Shown: positions 36,883 through 47,439, counted from the first letter of the stretch. The stretch: DNA of 64,000 nucleotides from JADJTT01 sp049306275 (GCA_049306275.1 JBAQQB010000018.1:1-64000), one strand, 5' to 3'. Made by a program: numbers and translations. The notes: a model not told the origin generated them from the sequence alone.

Positions 36883-38304
36883 TTGGAAACTGAGCCTGGT
36901 AGTTTACTCTCATTTTTTTTTCCTCCCTTACTCGCATCTATTACCTTTCCTCCATTCGAGATCGTCGGGGCATTCATCCTGATATGCCTGCTGCTGATGG
37001 GCTCTGCGCTGATCTCGAGTTCGGAAGTGGCCTTCTTCTCCCTGACGCACAACGACTTCGCCCGTCTTCGCGAGGAAGACAGCAGCCCCGCCCAGCGCAT
37101 CCTCAAGCTGAAGGAACGCCCGCGTACCTTGCTTGCCACGATCCTGATCAGCAACAATTTTATCAACGTTGCCATTGTGCTCATGGCCGATTTCCTGCTG
37201 GCGCGCCTGCTGCCTGAAACGGTTTTCGCAAGCTGGGCCTTGGGCATCAAATCGGTCCTTCCCTCCCTCGCAGCCACCCCGGAAAGCATTGCCCGAGTGA
37301 TCAACTTTCTGATCACCGTGCTGGGCGTTACTTTCCTCCTCCTGCTCTTCGGCGAGGTGGCGCCCAAGATCTACGCCCGGATCAACAACATTCGCATCGC
37401 CAAATTCATGTCGGCCCCGCTGGCCTTGCTCATCAGCCTGTTCTACCCCCTGAGCCGCTTTCTGGTAAAAGGCAGCAGCTTTATCGAACGCAAACTCGAA
37501 TCGAGATCGCACTCCTCAAGCTTAACCAGCAAGGAAGAGATCGGGGAGGCCATCGAACTGGCCGTGCGCAACGACGCCGACGCTACCGAAGAGATCGATA
37601 TCCTGAAAAGTATCGTAAAATTCGGCAACCTCACCGTCAAACAGATCATGCGCTCCCGGGTCGACGTCGTAGCCGTCGACGAAAACATCGGCTTCGAAGA
37701 ACTCCTCCGGGTGGTCAAGGAATCGGGCTACTCCCGCATTCCGGTCTTCCGTGAAGACTTCGACCACGTGGTCGGCATCCTCTACGTCAAAGACCTCCTG
37801 GGCTCCCTCAACGAACCCGACGAATTCAAGTGGAAAGATCAGGTGCGGCCCACCGTCCTCTTCGTACCCGAAGCCAAGCGCATCAACGACATGCTCAAGG
37901 AATTCCAGTCCTCCCGCATGCACATGGCTGTCGTGGTCGACGAATACGGCGGCACCTCCGGCATCGTCACCCTCGAAGATATCCTCGAAGAGGTCATCGG
38001 GGAGATACGCGACGAATTCGACGACGAAATTGAGGTCCAATACCGCCAAATCGACCCCCTCAACTTCATTTTCGAAGGAAAGACCCTGTTAAATGACGTC
38101 TGCCGCGTCATAGGCGTGGAAACCAATACGTTCGACAAAGTAAGGGGCGACGCCGACTCCCTGGCCGGATTGATCCTGGAAGTCTCCGGGCAATTTCCCA
38201 AAAAAGGCGCCGAATTCCATATTCTCAACTACACCTTTAAAATCACCGCAGTCGGCAAAAGGCGTATCGAAGAGATACAAGTGACGCTGCCTGACGCGGA
38301 TTAA
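36883..38304 (+). CDS. gldE: Gliding motility-associated protein GldE (CBS/CorC-type membrane protein)
   Basis: The 473-residue protein has a DUF21 membrane domain (about residues 20-195), two CBS domains (about 215-340, with IMRSRVDVVAVDENIGFEELLRVVKESGYSRIPVFRE and MHMAVVVDEYGGTSGIVTLEDILEEVIGEI) and a C-terminal CorC/HlyC domain. The start must be TTG at 36883: the N-terminus METEPGSLLSFFF fits GldE, and the next ATG lies inside the first membrane segment. In Flavobacterium GldE supports GldD function. The gldD gene follows after 5 bp, confirming the assignment. Confidence 0.9.
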   Translation: METEPGSLLSFFFPPLLASITFPPFEIVGAFILICLLLMGSALISSSEVAFFSLTHNDFARLREEDSSPAQRILKLKERPRTLLATILISNNFINVAIVLMADFLLARLLPETVFASWALGIKSVLPSLAATPESIARVINFLITVLGVTFLLLLFGEVAPKIYARINNIRIAKFMSAPLALLISLFYPLSRFLVKGSSFIERKLESRSHSSSLTSKEEIGEAIELAVRNDADATEEIDILKSIVKFGNLTVKQIMRSRVDVVAVDENIGFEELLRVVKESGYSRIPVFREDFDHVVGILYVKDLLGSLNEPDEFKWKDQVRPTVLFVPEAKRINDMLKEFQSSRMHMAVVVDEYGGTSGIVTLEDILEEVIGEIRDEFDDEIEVQYRQIDPLNFIFEGKTLLNDVCRVIGVETNTFDKVRGDADSLAGLILEVSGQFPKKGAEFHILNYTFKITAVGKRRIEEIQVTLPDAD

Positions 38305-38309
38305 TCGCC

Positions 38310-38912
38310 ATGAAAATATTCCGCCTGATAGCTTTTCCCGTTCTGCTCGCACTGTTATTCACCGCCTGCGAAGAAACTGTCTATACCCCCAAACCGCGGG
38401 GATACCCGCGCATCAAGTATCCGGATAAGACAGGGGAAAGGTCTGTGGAACGGGGCGATTGCCCTTTTACTTTTGAAATACCAGCCTACTACGAGGTCAG
38501 GCAAGACTCTTTTTTCTTCGATCAAATCCCGCCGCACTCATGTTGGTTCGACCTCTATATTCCGGAGTTCGACAGCCGCCTGCATTGCAGCTATCTGCCG
38601 GTTGGACAAGGCAAGTCATTCGACGAGCTGCGCAGCGACGCTTTCGACCTGGCCAACTGGCACAACAAAAAGGCCGATTACATCGATGAAATTCCGATCA
38701 AAACGGCCAATGGCGTAGAGGGCATTTTCTTCAACTTCGAAGGAGAAGTGGCTTCGCAATACCAGTTCTACCTTACTGATTCGCTCCACCAGCACTTCTT
38801 CCGGGTAGCGCTCTATTTCAACACCCAGGCCAGGCCCGACTCCCTCGCGCCTGTCACCGAACTCATCCGCCGCGACGTAGATCTGTTTATCAATTCTTTC
38901 CGCTGGGAGTGA
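38310..38912 (+). CDS. gldD: Gliding motility lipoprotein GldD
   Basis: The 200-residue lipoprotein has its lipobox LLFTAC, then the family hallmark TPKPRGYPRIKYP just after the lipidated cysteine. The mature part has conserved FEIPAYYE, HSCWFDLYIPEFDSRLHCSYLPV and a C-terminal VDLFINSFRWE. GldD is needed for gliding and T9SS activity in Flavobacterium. It is cotranscribed with gldE (5-bp gap) and converges with the giant type B gene, with one base between the two stop codons. Confidence 0.92.
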   Translation: MKIFRLIAFPVLLALLFTACEETVYTPKPRGYPRIKYPDKTGERSVERGDCPFTFEIPAYYEVRQDSFFFDQIPPHSCWFDLYIPEFDSRLHCSYLPVGQGKSFDELRSDAFDLANWHNKKADYIDEIPIKTANGVEGIFFNFEGEVASQYQFYLTDSLHQHFFRVALYFNTQARPDSLAPVTELIRRDVDLFINSFRWE

Positions 38913-38913
38913 A

Positions 38914-41900
38914 CTACCGGATCAGCGTTACCGACCCCGCATACACCTTCGACAAGCCGTCGGGGCAGACCACCACGATCCGGTAGACATACTCATCGGA
39001 AGGGGAAGGCTGGTCGCGGAACCTGCCGTCCCAACGCGCCTGCGGGTTCCGGCTTTCGAATACCAGCTGCCCCCAGCGGTTCCAGACCTGCATCTCACTC
39101 ACCGTCTCTTTCCCGGCCACCGTCAGAATTCCAAAGCTTTCGTTTACGCCGTCTCCATCCGGCGTGAAAACATTGGGTATCTGCACCCGCCCGGGGTCGC
39201 AATCGACCCGCACCTGCACCGTGCTGCTCAGGCTTTGTACACACCCGTTCTCATCCGTGACCCAAACCTGAAAGCCCGTGGTTTCCAGAGGCGCCGCCAG
39301 CACGGTGGGGCAGGAGTTGCAATCTACCAGGTTTGGAGGGATCCAGTAGTAAAACAAATTGCCGCCTCCCGTCACCGACAAGGTCACGGTCTCTTCCTCG
39401 AAAATGGTGGTGTCGGCGGGTAGTAAAGCTACCTCCGGCAAGGGAAACCAGGCCAGATTGAGGTTCAGGGTGCTGTCGCATCCTTCCTGGGTGGAGAGGG
39501 AGAGCGCGTAGACGCCCGCCTCCGCAAACCACTGCCCGCCGATGAACAAGCTGTCGCCGGGACAAATCACACTTTCTACCAACTGAAATGAAGTATCGCC
39601 CACCATCAGTTCGGTGCAGAAAACCTGCCTGCATCCGCTGGGCAGCACCAGGGTATCGCAGTAAAACCCGGGCGTGGCTGTCCATTGCCCGGCCACCCAT
39701 ACGGGCTCGTTGGCGCATGTGAAAACGGTGTCGGTTTGATAAGACGACTCGTCGGCCACCTCCACCCATATGGTGGCTTCGGCGATGCACTGGTCTGCAT
39801 TGGTCGCAACCACGCTCACTTCCACAGATGCGCCGGCAACCAGCAAAACAGAGTCGCAAAGCGGCGGATTGAGGCAGGGAAGCGCCCAGCTGAGCGACGT
39901 GAAGTCTCCCTGGGCGTGAATGATCAGGGAATCGCCCAAACAGACCAGGGTATCTCCGGGCAACTGGACCGTGGGCGTTTCTCCAAAGCCCACCTGTACG
40001 GTATCCAGCGCCTTGCACCCGTTAGGACCGGTCACTTCCAGCATATAACTTCCTTCCTGCAGCGTAGTAAACACAGGCGTAGCCGACCCGGGGTCGTCGA
40101 AAACCGCTCCGGGGCTCCAGGCGTACTGGTTAAACGGCGACTGCTGTGCCTGCAGTTGAAAGACGCTTCCCGGACAAAAAACCGTATCGGCTCCCGCGTC
40201 GGCCACCGGGAGGGGGAAGACGGAAATTTCGATGGAATCCACACCCAGGCAGCCATTCAGATCTGTCATGGTCAGCACGTAGGTATCCGATTCTTCCGGG
40301 ATGATGGTCAGGGCCTGCTGGGGCACGGGCTGCATGCCCGGGCCTTCCCACAGAAATGAAAGCCCCGCTTCGGCGATCAGGTTCACGCCCTCGCCCGCGC
40401 AGGCGACCGGGTCGGCATAGGCAATGCCGGGCTCCGGTCTGACGCCGATCCGGTAGGGGACTTCCAGCCCGCAGCCGTTGCCATTTTCCAGGTATTGGAC
40501 GGCCGTGAAATAGATCGTGCTGTCACTGATGTTGGGGGCGGAAAAGGACGCGATGCAGCAAGTGTCGCAGCTCAATAGTCCTGCCGGCGCCCATTGCGCT
40601 GCCCAGCCGGGCAGGCATAAACCCAGGTCGTAGGGCGTTTGTGCACAGCCGGTGGTGTCGATGGTTTGAAAATACCGGATGGGCTGGTCGATCGGATGTG
40701 TTTCGAAGCCGCAAAGGCACTGAGTGGTCGAATCAATGACCGCCAAAACCCGGCATGTTTCGTCTATCGAAAGAGGCAGGGGAAATACCACGGTATCGGC
40801 GCCGGACAAGAAGGGGATAAGCGGCGACAAGAGCAGGGAATCGCCCAGCCCGTCGCCGTCCTGGTCCAGGTAAATGTCAATGACGACCTGTTCGGCCGCA
40901 ATGGTCGTGGTATTGGTGACTACGATACTGCCAAACAGGGTGTCGGGTTTCCAATGCGCCTCAAAAGAAGCGATGGAAAGCACGGGTCGCTGTATGTTGA
41001 AAGGCAGGTACTCCGCACCGGTTTCCACCCTGACGCTGCAGGTATCGCCGGTTGCCACGCAAACGGCTTCCGACTGTATGCCCGCCGTGACCAGGAAATA
41101 GTCTTCTCCGCAGGGCAGTCCGGCAAAGCCGGCCAGGCTGATGCGGAATGCGATCAGGGTGAAGGGATTGAGTCCGGGATTTAGGGCCCAGTTTAGCCTG
41201 ATGCGCCCATTCAGGGAGTCGGCCAGCGGCTCGTTGCCGGGGGCGTTGGCTACGGGGATGAGGGAGCCGGGAACGTATGAAACGCCGGGCGGCAGCAATA
41301 GGCTGAGGGTATCGGTAAGCTGGCTGAGTGCGCTGTGCACCAGCGCCAGGTTGAACAGTCCGGTGTCCTGGCAGGTGATCTCCTCTTCCAGGCCCGCCTG
41401 AAAAAATGTCTGGATGTCGTCTCCTTCCAATTCGATGCAGACGGGATTACCCGGCCGGGCGACTATGTTGACCGGCTCGCCGCAGTTGCGCTCGCCGCCC
41501 GCCCTGAAAAGGATGGAGGAGTTGATGGCGAAGGAGCAATCGGTCTCGGTCAGAAAGCGCAGCGCGACCTGGTGCTGGGGGGCCGCGCCCACGCCCGGAA
41601 GGCAATTTTCAGCCAAATCCGGGCTGATCGCCGCCAGGTCCCAGCGATACGTCCCATTTCCCAAAAATACCGGATCGGCTACAGGGGCAAACCCCGATCC
41701 TGGAGGGTAGGCTATTTCAGCAGACGCCGTGGTGAGGTAGAGCCCCTCCGGCAGCGTGATCTCTATCCAGGGATCGCAAACGGGACCCAAGTTGGTGTTG
41801 TAGACTGTAACGGTGTGGTATGGGATGGTGTCGCACAACATCGCGCAGGAATCGGGCCCCGACAGCGCTATGTCAACGCCGCCGGGCGGCGCGAGCACGG

Positions 41901-44900
41901 TCCAGTATTGGGTGTAAATCTGGCAGGGCGAGCCACTGAGGTTCTGGTATGGTTCGCAATCGAAGCCGTAGTGTATTTCCAGCGTTTCCTGCTGGCAGCT
42001 CGCATTGAGCGCTTCCAGGCTCAGCTGGAGCGATGCGCCGGGTGCCAGGGAATCGAGTTGGAAAATGCCGTTGACATGTGGTACAGGCTGCCCGGTTTGG
42101 GTGTTTAGCAGCGCAAAATCGCCGAGCAGTCCCGAGCCGGAGACCGGGGCGATCCAGACGTTGGGCGCCACGCCGCTCTGCTGCCCCGAGATGGAGTTGG
42201 GAAGGTTGGTCAGCTGAAAGTTCCATTGCCCCTTGTTGCCCAGTGCCAGTTGATTGGGCAGTGGGTTGAAGAGCTGGAGCGTGGGCAGCAGTATTTTGAG
42301 CGCATTATCCTCAGCAAAGACTGATACGGTATCGGAGGGCGCGAAAATGCCGGGGGCGAATTCTGTCAGCACGGCGAGTTGCATGGGGTAGGCGCCTTCC
42401 AGGGTGCAATCTGCCGTGAACCGGTATTGAAAGAGGAAAAAAAAGCCTTCATCGGCCAGGGTGTCCTGGCAGGGCGACAGGTCGAAAGTCCAGTTACCGT
42501 TTTCCGGCTGGCCTTGGATAGGCGTCACGCCCTTCCAGCTTGGGCCTTCCTGGAGGGTGAACTGTTTCACCTGGGAGCCGGCCAGATGGATGCCCGGCGG
42601 CAATCCGAGTGTCAGTCGCGGCGCTGAGCCGAGCGGGCGGTATTCATAGGGAAAGAAATTTCCTTTTCCCAATTCCAGCTTGTAGAATGTGGAACCCTGG
42701 AATTGAGAGGTGTCGCAGAAGGGGATGGCATAAACGCCGGGCAACAGCTGGTATTCATACCCTGTAACCTCCCAGGTTGCGGAAGGGCAGCCGCAGGTAA
42801 AAGGGTCGTTGTCGAGTTCATCTGCCGTTTGGCCAAGGCTCAGCGAGGGGCGTACGGTGACCTGGAAAATGGGCGGCGAAGGCGCCGTACTGCTTTGTTT
42901 GACAGGGTTGTAGTTCAACTTGTGGCGCGCCGTGAGGCGGATGGAATCGCCTTGTTCCCAGGCAAATCCGGCCGGGATGGCGCATCCGCCGGCAGCCAGC
43001 GAGTCGGGGCGGATGTTGTAGCGGTAGATCAGCCGGTCGGTGGTGGTTTCTGCCCAGAAGGAGAGGTCGGGACAGCTGTACTGGGCCCCTGTGCTGGCAT
43101 CCCAAATCTCCAGCGCGGCATCGATGGCTTTGATCCCTTCGGGATCGTAGAGTCCGGCATTGATCACGGGATCGGCGCCTAGGGGTTGGAAGGAAATTTC
43201 AGCCAGGGCAAAAGGAAATGCAGCGTTGGGTTGATCGGCATAAACAAGCCCGGCAAGCACCGTCTCCACGGTATCGCCAGGCATGGAGCGGTCGGGCCGC
43301 AGCAGCCCGGGGTTGAGGAAATCCGGCCCGTCGGGCCAGCGGTTGTCATCGTTGTCGGGTAAGCCGAGGTTCAGGCGGCGGAAGGAAACTTCCGGATACA
43401 GATACCCGGCGATGGTATCCAGGCAGATCGAGTCGGGTTCGCAGGCAATCTCAAGGCCGTAGGTTTCACAAGCCTGCACCCCGCAGAAGGCGGGCTGCCC
43501 GGGGCAGTTGAGCAGAGTGGATTTTATTTCTAGAAAAAGCCGCGGAGCCGGCGCCTCCGCACAGGAAGGCTGGGGGCAGGAAGTGAGCAGGGAGTCGAGG
43601 CAGATAAATTCCTGCTGGCAGAGAGAGTCGCAAAGGAGGGTCAGGTCGAAGGAGAGGGATGCGGCGGGGCCGGGGAGCGGTAGCTGGTAAAATGCCGCGA
43701 CGAGCTGGGCTGAGTCGGCAATTGGTTGCACGATCAGCGAAGCGGGCGGCGCCCCGGAGAGGATCATGTCGTTGTCTTCCCACTGCAGGCCGCAGGGCAC
43801 TTCGATGAGCACCTGCAACTGGCCGTCCATCAGGTGGAGGGAGTCATATTGCAGGGTATAGTCGTAGGTTTGCGTTTCGCCGTCGCCCAGCTGGAAATCT
43901 CCGGTGAGCGTTGCCGTGAGCTCGGGATGTTCCACCACGGCCTGGAAGGTATCGCTCTGGATCAGAGCGCCGGGCGGGCAGCTCTTCCCATACCTGTATT
44001 CGTATATCCAGCGGTTTTCGGATTGGGAACAGGAGGGGCTGCAGAAGTAGGTGTTCCAGTTCAGGGTCAGCGTATCGCCTACTTGAAGATCAGGCGTCTT
44101 GATCTCGATTTTCTCGACAAAAGGGCCGTCTTCTGCGCAGGGTAGCTCAAAAAGAACGCTGTTGGCGCCCGTGACATTTAGTGGGGTGGGAATGCCATTG
44201 ATCGAGCCGGTTACGCTGGCCGGGTCGATGCCCGTGTCATCCTGGTCTTGCCGGATGAAGAAAACCGGGTCAAAGGCCGGTTCCGTTCCCTGGTTGACGA
44301 TGGTGAGGCTTTGCGGAACGGCCTCGTAGGCGCAGAAGCAGGCGGGCGCCTGCGCGAGGGCATTGATCGAAAGTCCGGCGCCGAGGTTGGAAGGCTGGAA
44401 CTTGACCAGGGCCGTTTGCTGCACCGGCTGGCAGCTTTGTCCGGCGCAGCCCCAGGAAACCAGCACCTGGGAGAGGCTTGACGGCGCGCCGAAGTCGCAG
44501 GAGGTGATGAGCACAGTTTCGGTGATCGTGATGGTTTCGCCTTGCTCGAAGAGGGCGTCGCCATCGCCGATGCCCTGGAAATCAGCGCCGCTGAGCCGCA
44601 GGCCGAGGTGACCCGGCTGGCCGATTTCGATGATACCGGGGGAGGCTCCCAGTTGGATGCCCTCCTGGTAGAAATCTTCGAAGAAAAAGGCCGAAAGCGC
44701 CCCCGGGCGGGTATTCAGGACGGTAAAAGTCCGGGTAAAGGAATCGCCGGTGCTACCGGTGAGGAATGCGTTGCCGACCTGGGTGATAACCAGCTGGGCC
44801 GTTTCCACCGTGAAGGCGGGCGTTGTCAGCGCAAGGGTATCGCCCCAGGCTAGGAGTTGGAGGCTGTTGGAAAAAACCGAGCCGGCATTGATGACGCCGA

Positions 44901-45228
44901 AGCAGGCGCAAGGCGCCCAAAGTTCCAGTTGTATGCTTGCCGTTTCTCCCGGAGGGATGGAAGCCAGGCTGAAAACCGGATGTTGAAGATCGGCAATGTC
45001 AACTTCTTGTGCACCGGAAATGCTGCCAGGCAGGTATTCCAGGCAGTTGGACAGCTTTACATACAAGAGGGCGTTATCGAGAGCGGCGGTAGAGTCGTTG
45101 GCGACCTGGATGTCTGTGAAAGCAGTATCACAGACGGTCAGTCCTGCGGGGTTGGAGAAAGAAATCTGCTGGCCGGCCACCAGGGCCGGCCAGCAGAAGG
45201 CAAGAAGGAGCAGGTGTGCATGTCGCAT
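38914..45228 (-). CDS. Giant secreted protein with T9SS type B sorting domain (2,104 residues)
   Basis: The ATG at 45228 overlaps the stop of the OmpA-family gene (ATGA), so the two are translationally coupled; a GTG one codon upstream is less likely. A signal peptide ends near VAGQ. The body is many beta-sandwich modules of DUF11-like type (for example GPVCDPWIEITLPEGLYL and QLTDTLSLLLPPGVSYVPGS), rich in paired cysteines. Ig/PKD-like modules follow near the end (VADAGADTVFCPGSVFQLQ). The last 95 residues (IPNVFTPDGDGVNESFG ... WNRWGQLVFESRN) are the gliding motility-associated C-terminal domain. Likely role: a surface adhesin or matrix protein carried by the neighbouring PorP/SprF and OmpA proteins. 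Confidence 0.88.
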   Translation of the reverse strand: MRHAHLLLLAFCWPALVAGQQISFSNPAGLTVCDTAFTDIQVANDSTAALDNALLYVKLSNCLEYLPGSISGAQEVDIADLQHPVFSLASIPPGETASIQLELWAPCACFGVINAGSVFSNSLQLLAWGDTLALTTPAFTVETAQLVITQVGNAFLTGSTGDSFTRTFTVLNTRPGALSAFFFEDFYQEGIQLGASPGIIEIGQPGHLGLRLSGADFQGIGDGDALFEQGETITITETVLITSCDFGAPSSLSQVLVSWGCAGQSCQPVQQTALVKFQPSNLGAGLSINALAQAPACFCAYEAVPQSLTIVNQGTEPAFDPVFFIRQDQDDTGIDPASVTGSINGIPTPLNVTGANSVLFELPCAEDGPFVEKIEIKTPDLQVGDTLTLNWNTYFCSPSCSQSENRWIYEYRYGKSCPPGALIQSDTFQAVVEHPELTATLTGDFQLGDGETQTYDYTLQYDSLHLMDGQLQVLIEVPCGLQWEDNDMILSGAPPASLIVQPIADSAQLVAAFYQLPLPGPAASLSFDLTLLCDSLCQQEFICLDSLLTSCPQPSCAEAPAPRLFLEIKSTLLNCPGQPAFCGVQACETYGLEIACEPDSICLDTIAGYLYPEVSFRRLNLGLPDNDDNRWPDGPDFLNPGLLRPDRSMPGDTVETVLAGLVYADQPNAAFPFALAEISFQPLGADPVINAGLYDPEGIKAIDAALEIWDASTGAQYSCPDLSFWAETTTDRLIYRYNIRPDSLAAGGCAIPAGFAWEQGDSIRLTARHKLNYNPVKQSSTAPSPPIFQVTVRPSLSLGQTADELDNDPFTCGCPSATWEVTGYEYQLLPGVYAIPFCDTSQFQGSTFYKLELGKGNFFPYEYRPLGSAPRLTLGLPPGIHLAGSQVKQFTLQEGPSWKGVTPIQGQPENGNWTFDLSPCQDTLADEGFFFLFQYRFTADCTLEGAYPMQLAVLTEFAPGIFAPSDTVSVFAEDNALKILLPTLQLFNPLPNQLALGNKGQWNFQLTNLPNSISGQQSGVAPNVWIAPVSGSGLLGDFALLNTQTGQPVPHVNGIFQLDSLAPGASLQLSLEALNASCQQETLEIHYGFDCEPYQNLSGSPCQIYTQYWTVLAPPGGVDIALSGPDSCAMLCDTIPYHTVTVYNTNLGPVCDPWIEITLPEGLYLTTASAEIAYPPGSGFAPVADPVFLGNGTYRWDLAAISPDLAENCLPGVGAAPQHQVALRFLTETDCSFAINSSILFRAGGERNCGEPVNIVARPGNPVCIELEGDDIQTFFQAGLEEEITCQDTGLFNLALVHSALSQLTDTLSLLLPPGVSYVPGSLIPVANAPGNEPLADSLNGRIRLNWALNPGLNPFTLIAFRISLAGFAGLPCGEDYFLVTAGIQSEAVCVATGDTCSVRVETGAEYLPFNIQRPVLSIASFEAHWKPDTLFGSIVVTNTTTIAAEQVVIDIYLDQDGDGLGDSLLLSPLIPFLSGADTVVFPLPLSIDETCRVLAVIDSTTQCLCGFETHPIDQPIRYFQTIDTTGCAQTPYDLGLCLPGWAAQWAPAGLLSCDTCCIASFSAPNISDSTIYFTAVQYLENGNGCGLEVPYRIGVRPEPGIAYADPVACAGEGVNLIAEAGLSFLWEGPGMQPVPQQALTIIPEESDTYVLTMTDLNGCLGVDSIEISVFPLPVADAGADTVFCPGSVFQLQAQQSPFNQYAWSPGAVFDDPGSATPVFTTLQEGSYMLEVTGPNGCKALDTVQVGFGETPTVQLPGDTLVCLGDSLIIHAQGDFTSLSWALPCLNPPLCDSVLLVAGASVEVSVVATNADQCIAEATIWVEVADESSYQTDTVFTCANEPVWVAGQWTATPGFYCDTLVLPSGCRQVFCTELMVGDTSFQLVESVICPGDSLFIGGQWFAEAGVYALSLSTQEGCDSTLNLNLAWFPLPEVALLPADTTIFEEETVTLSVTGGGNLFYYWIPPNLVDCNSCPTVLAAPLETTGFQVWVTDENGCVQSLSSTVQVRVDCDPGRVQIPNVFTPDGDGVNESFGILTVAGKETVSEMQVWNRWGQLVFESRNPQARWDGRFRDQPSPSDEYVYRIVVVCPDGLSKVYAGSVTLIR

Positions 45229-47291
45229 CACTCACCTCCCTGTTCGGTCGTTCTTTTTTTGTATTGGATATTGATATCCTCGTCCATTTTGGAGATGCGC
45301 ACTTCGGTGCGGCGGTTGTACTGGTGCTCCTGTTCGGTGCAGGGCACATCGTCCTTGCAGTTGTTGCGCAGCTTGGATTCGCCCATGCCCACGGCTTTGA
45401 TCCTGTTGGCGCTGATGCCTTTACCTATCAGGTATTCTTTTGCCGATTCGGCGCGTTTGACGGAGAGGTCGAGGTTGTATTCTTCCGAGCCACGGGAGTC
45501 GGTATAGGCGGTCAGTTCGATTTCCATACTGGGGAACTGGAACATGAGGGAGACCAGGGCGTCGAGTTCGCGGGCTTCACCCAGGCGGATGGCCGATTTG
45601 TTGAAATCGTAGTAAATATTTTCCAGCACGATGATGGTACCGGTTTTGATGGGCTCGCGCAAAATGTTGTTGGCCAGTGGGCTGAGCAGGAGGTTGATGG
45701 TGAGGCTTTGGGTTGCGGGCCTTTGTTCGAGGGTGGAGATGCGGTCAATGCCCCGGGTAAAGCCTTCTTTCTCTGCGTAGATGGTAAATTCGTAACCCAT
45801 TGGCAGGCAATATTCGAACTCCCCTTCCGAGTTGGCGCGCAGGGATTTTTCCTCTCTGGTAGTATTGTTGTAGATCCGTACGGTGGCGTTGGGTATGGGC
45901 ACATTGGCATTTTCTGCGACCACCGAGCCCAGTAGTGTAGTGCAGTTCATGCGCTTGAGCGGAACGCGCACGACCTGGCTCCCGGCTTCACTCTGGGTGG
46001 AGTAGGTAAGTTCGCTGCTCTGGAAGCCATCTTTGGTGACGAAGACGAAGTAGTTCTTCTCCGTTTTCAGGCGATAGATCCCTTCTCCGTTGGCGTCGGA
46101 GAACAGGATGGGGTTGCCCATCTCGTAGGGGTTCTTTTGCTTGAGTTTGATGACGAGTTCGTCGGGGTTACCGGCGGAGGGCTCCAGTTGGATGTCGTAG
46201 AACTCATTTTCCTTGATCAGGCCGTCGGACGACCTTTCCAGAATGCGGATAGCGGCGCCGGGGATGCGGGCGCCCGTTTCTTCGTCGAACACGACAAACT
46301 GGGTGGCCAACTCGATACCGGTATTGATGCCTTCCATGCCTTCGGGCAATTCGAAGTGGTAGATATCATCTTTGCCGACCCCGCCGGAGCGGCTGGAGGC
46401 GAAGAACCCGAAATCCCCATCGGGGTGGAGGATGAAGCCCAGGTCGTCGTGTGGCGAGTTAAAGGGGATACCCAGGTTGACCACGCGGCCCCAGGTCTGG
46501 GTGCTGATATTGACCATGAAGATGTCCAGTCCGCCACGGCTGTTGTGTCCGTTGGAGGAGAAGAACAGCACGCCGCTTTCGTGGATGAAGGGGAAGACCT
46601 CGTTTTGGGGGGTGTTGATATCGGGGCCGAGGTTGATGGGCATGGACCAGGATTCGCCTCTTTTTTCGACGAAGTACAGGTCAAAGCCGCCATATCCGCC
46701 GGGCATATCCGAGGTGAAATAGAGGCGGCGGCCGTCGGGCGAGAGCGATGGGTGGCAGGTGGAGTATTCATCGTTGTTGAAAGGCATTTCCCGCAAGTTT
46801 TCCCAGTCGAATTCGCCTTTGTCGGCCTGGTAGATTTTGAGCCGCGTCACGCCTTTGGAGTCGGCTTTCTGCACCCCGTTTTCTTCGTTATTGCGGGTGA
46901 AAAAGACCAGGTCCCCCTTCCTGTTGAAGGTGACGGGGCCTTCGTGCATGGTGGAGTTCATATTGACGGAAAACTCCTGGGGTTTCAAGGGGAAGCCCTT
47001 GCGGTCAAGGTCGGAGTAGAAGAGGTCGAAGAAGGTTTCGCCGATTTTCTTGTCAACAGCGCCCGCTTTCCTGCGGGAGGTCACGTATACGATGCCGTTC
47101 TGGTAGAAGACGGGCGAAAATTCCAGGTAGGGCGTGTTGATGATTTCCGCATTGCGGATGATCATATTGGGTGCGACGAGTTGCTCGCCCTTGTCGTACA
47201 GTTTATCCGACTGTTTGGTTTTGGTGGTCGTTTGCTGGGCAGCCAGGGGAACGGCCAGTAAGGAGATGAGCAGAAACAGGAGACTTTTCAT
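45228..47291 (-). CDS. OmpA-family protein with PD40 propeller repeats
   Basis: The 687-residue protein is read from MKSLLFLLISLLAVPLAAQ; an ATG four codons upstream weakens the signal peptide. An N-terminal propeller of PD40/WD40-like repeats (STCHPSLSPDGRRLYFTSDMPGGYGGFDLYFV, VFPFIHESGVLFFSSNGHNSRGGLDIFMV, LGFILHPDGDFGFFASSR) is followed by carboxypeptidase-regulatory-like modules. The C-terminal OmpA domain has IYYDFNKSAIRLGEARELDALVSLM and the peptidoglycan-binding YTDSRGSEEYNLDLSVKRAESAKEYL. Proteins of this type sit beside PorP/SprF in T9SS substrate clusters and probably link surface cargo to the wall. Confidence 0.88.
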   Translation of the reverse strand: MKSLLFLLISLLAVPLAAQQTTTKTKQSDKLYDKGEQLVAPNMIIRNAEIINTPYLEFSPVFYQNGIVYVTSRRKAGAVDKKIGETFFDLFYSDLDRKGFPLKPQEFSVNMNSTMHEGPVTFNRKGDLVFFTRNNEENGVQKADSKGVTRLKIYQADKGEFDWENLREMPFNNDEYSTCHPSLSPDGRRLYFTSDMPGGYGGFDLYFVEKRGESWSMPINLGPDINTPQNEVFPFIHESGVLFFSSNGHNSRGGLDIFMVNISTQTWGRVVNLGIPFNSPHDDLGFILHPDGDFGFFASSRSGGVGKDDIYHFELPEGMEGINTGIELATQFVVFDEETGARIPGAAIRILERSSDGLIKENEFYDIQLEPSAGNPDELVIKLKQKNPYEMGNPILFSDANGEGIYRLKTEKNYFVFVTKDGFQSSELTYSTQSEAGSQVVRVPLKRMNCTTLLGSVVAENANVPIPNATVRIYNNTTREEKSLRANSEGEFEYCLPMGYEFTIYAEKEGFTRGIDRISTLEQRPATQSLTINLLLSPLANNILREPIKTGTIIVLENIYYDFNKSAIRLGEARELDALVSLMFQFPSMEIELTAYTDSRGSEEYNLDLSVKRAESAKEYLIGKGISANRIKAVGMGESKLRNNCKDDVPCTEQEHQYNRRTEVRISKMDEDINIQYKKRTTEQGGE

Positions 47292-47341
47292 ATCGTTGGG
47301 CATTATTCATTCATTTTGAACGGAAAAAGAAAAATTTGGTA

Positions 47342-47349
47342 CAAATATA
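47342..47349 (-). promoter_or_regulatory. Candidate -7 element before the OmpA-family gene
   Basis: The minus strand reads TATATTTG, an exact TAnnTTTG, 50 bp before the ATG, with a T-rich -33 region. It fits a separate promoter after the porP terminator. Confidence 0.5.
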
Positions 47350-47439
47350 ATATGAAGGTTAAAGGTGAAAAGTTCGGATTTATTATCAAATGCCGTTAAT
47401 AATTGGCTGTGCTTTTATGGAATGAGCCGCCTGGAAAGG

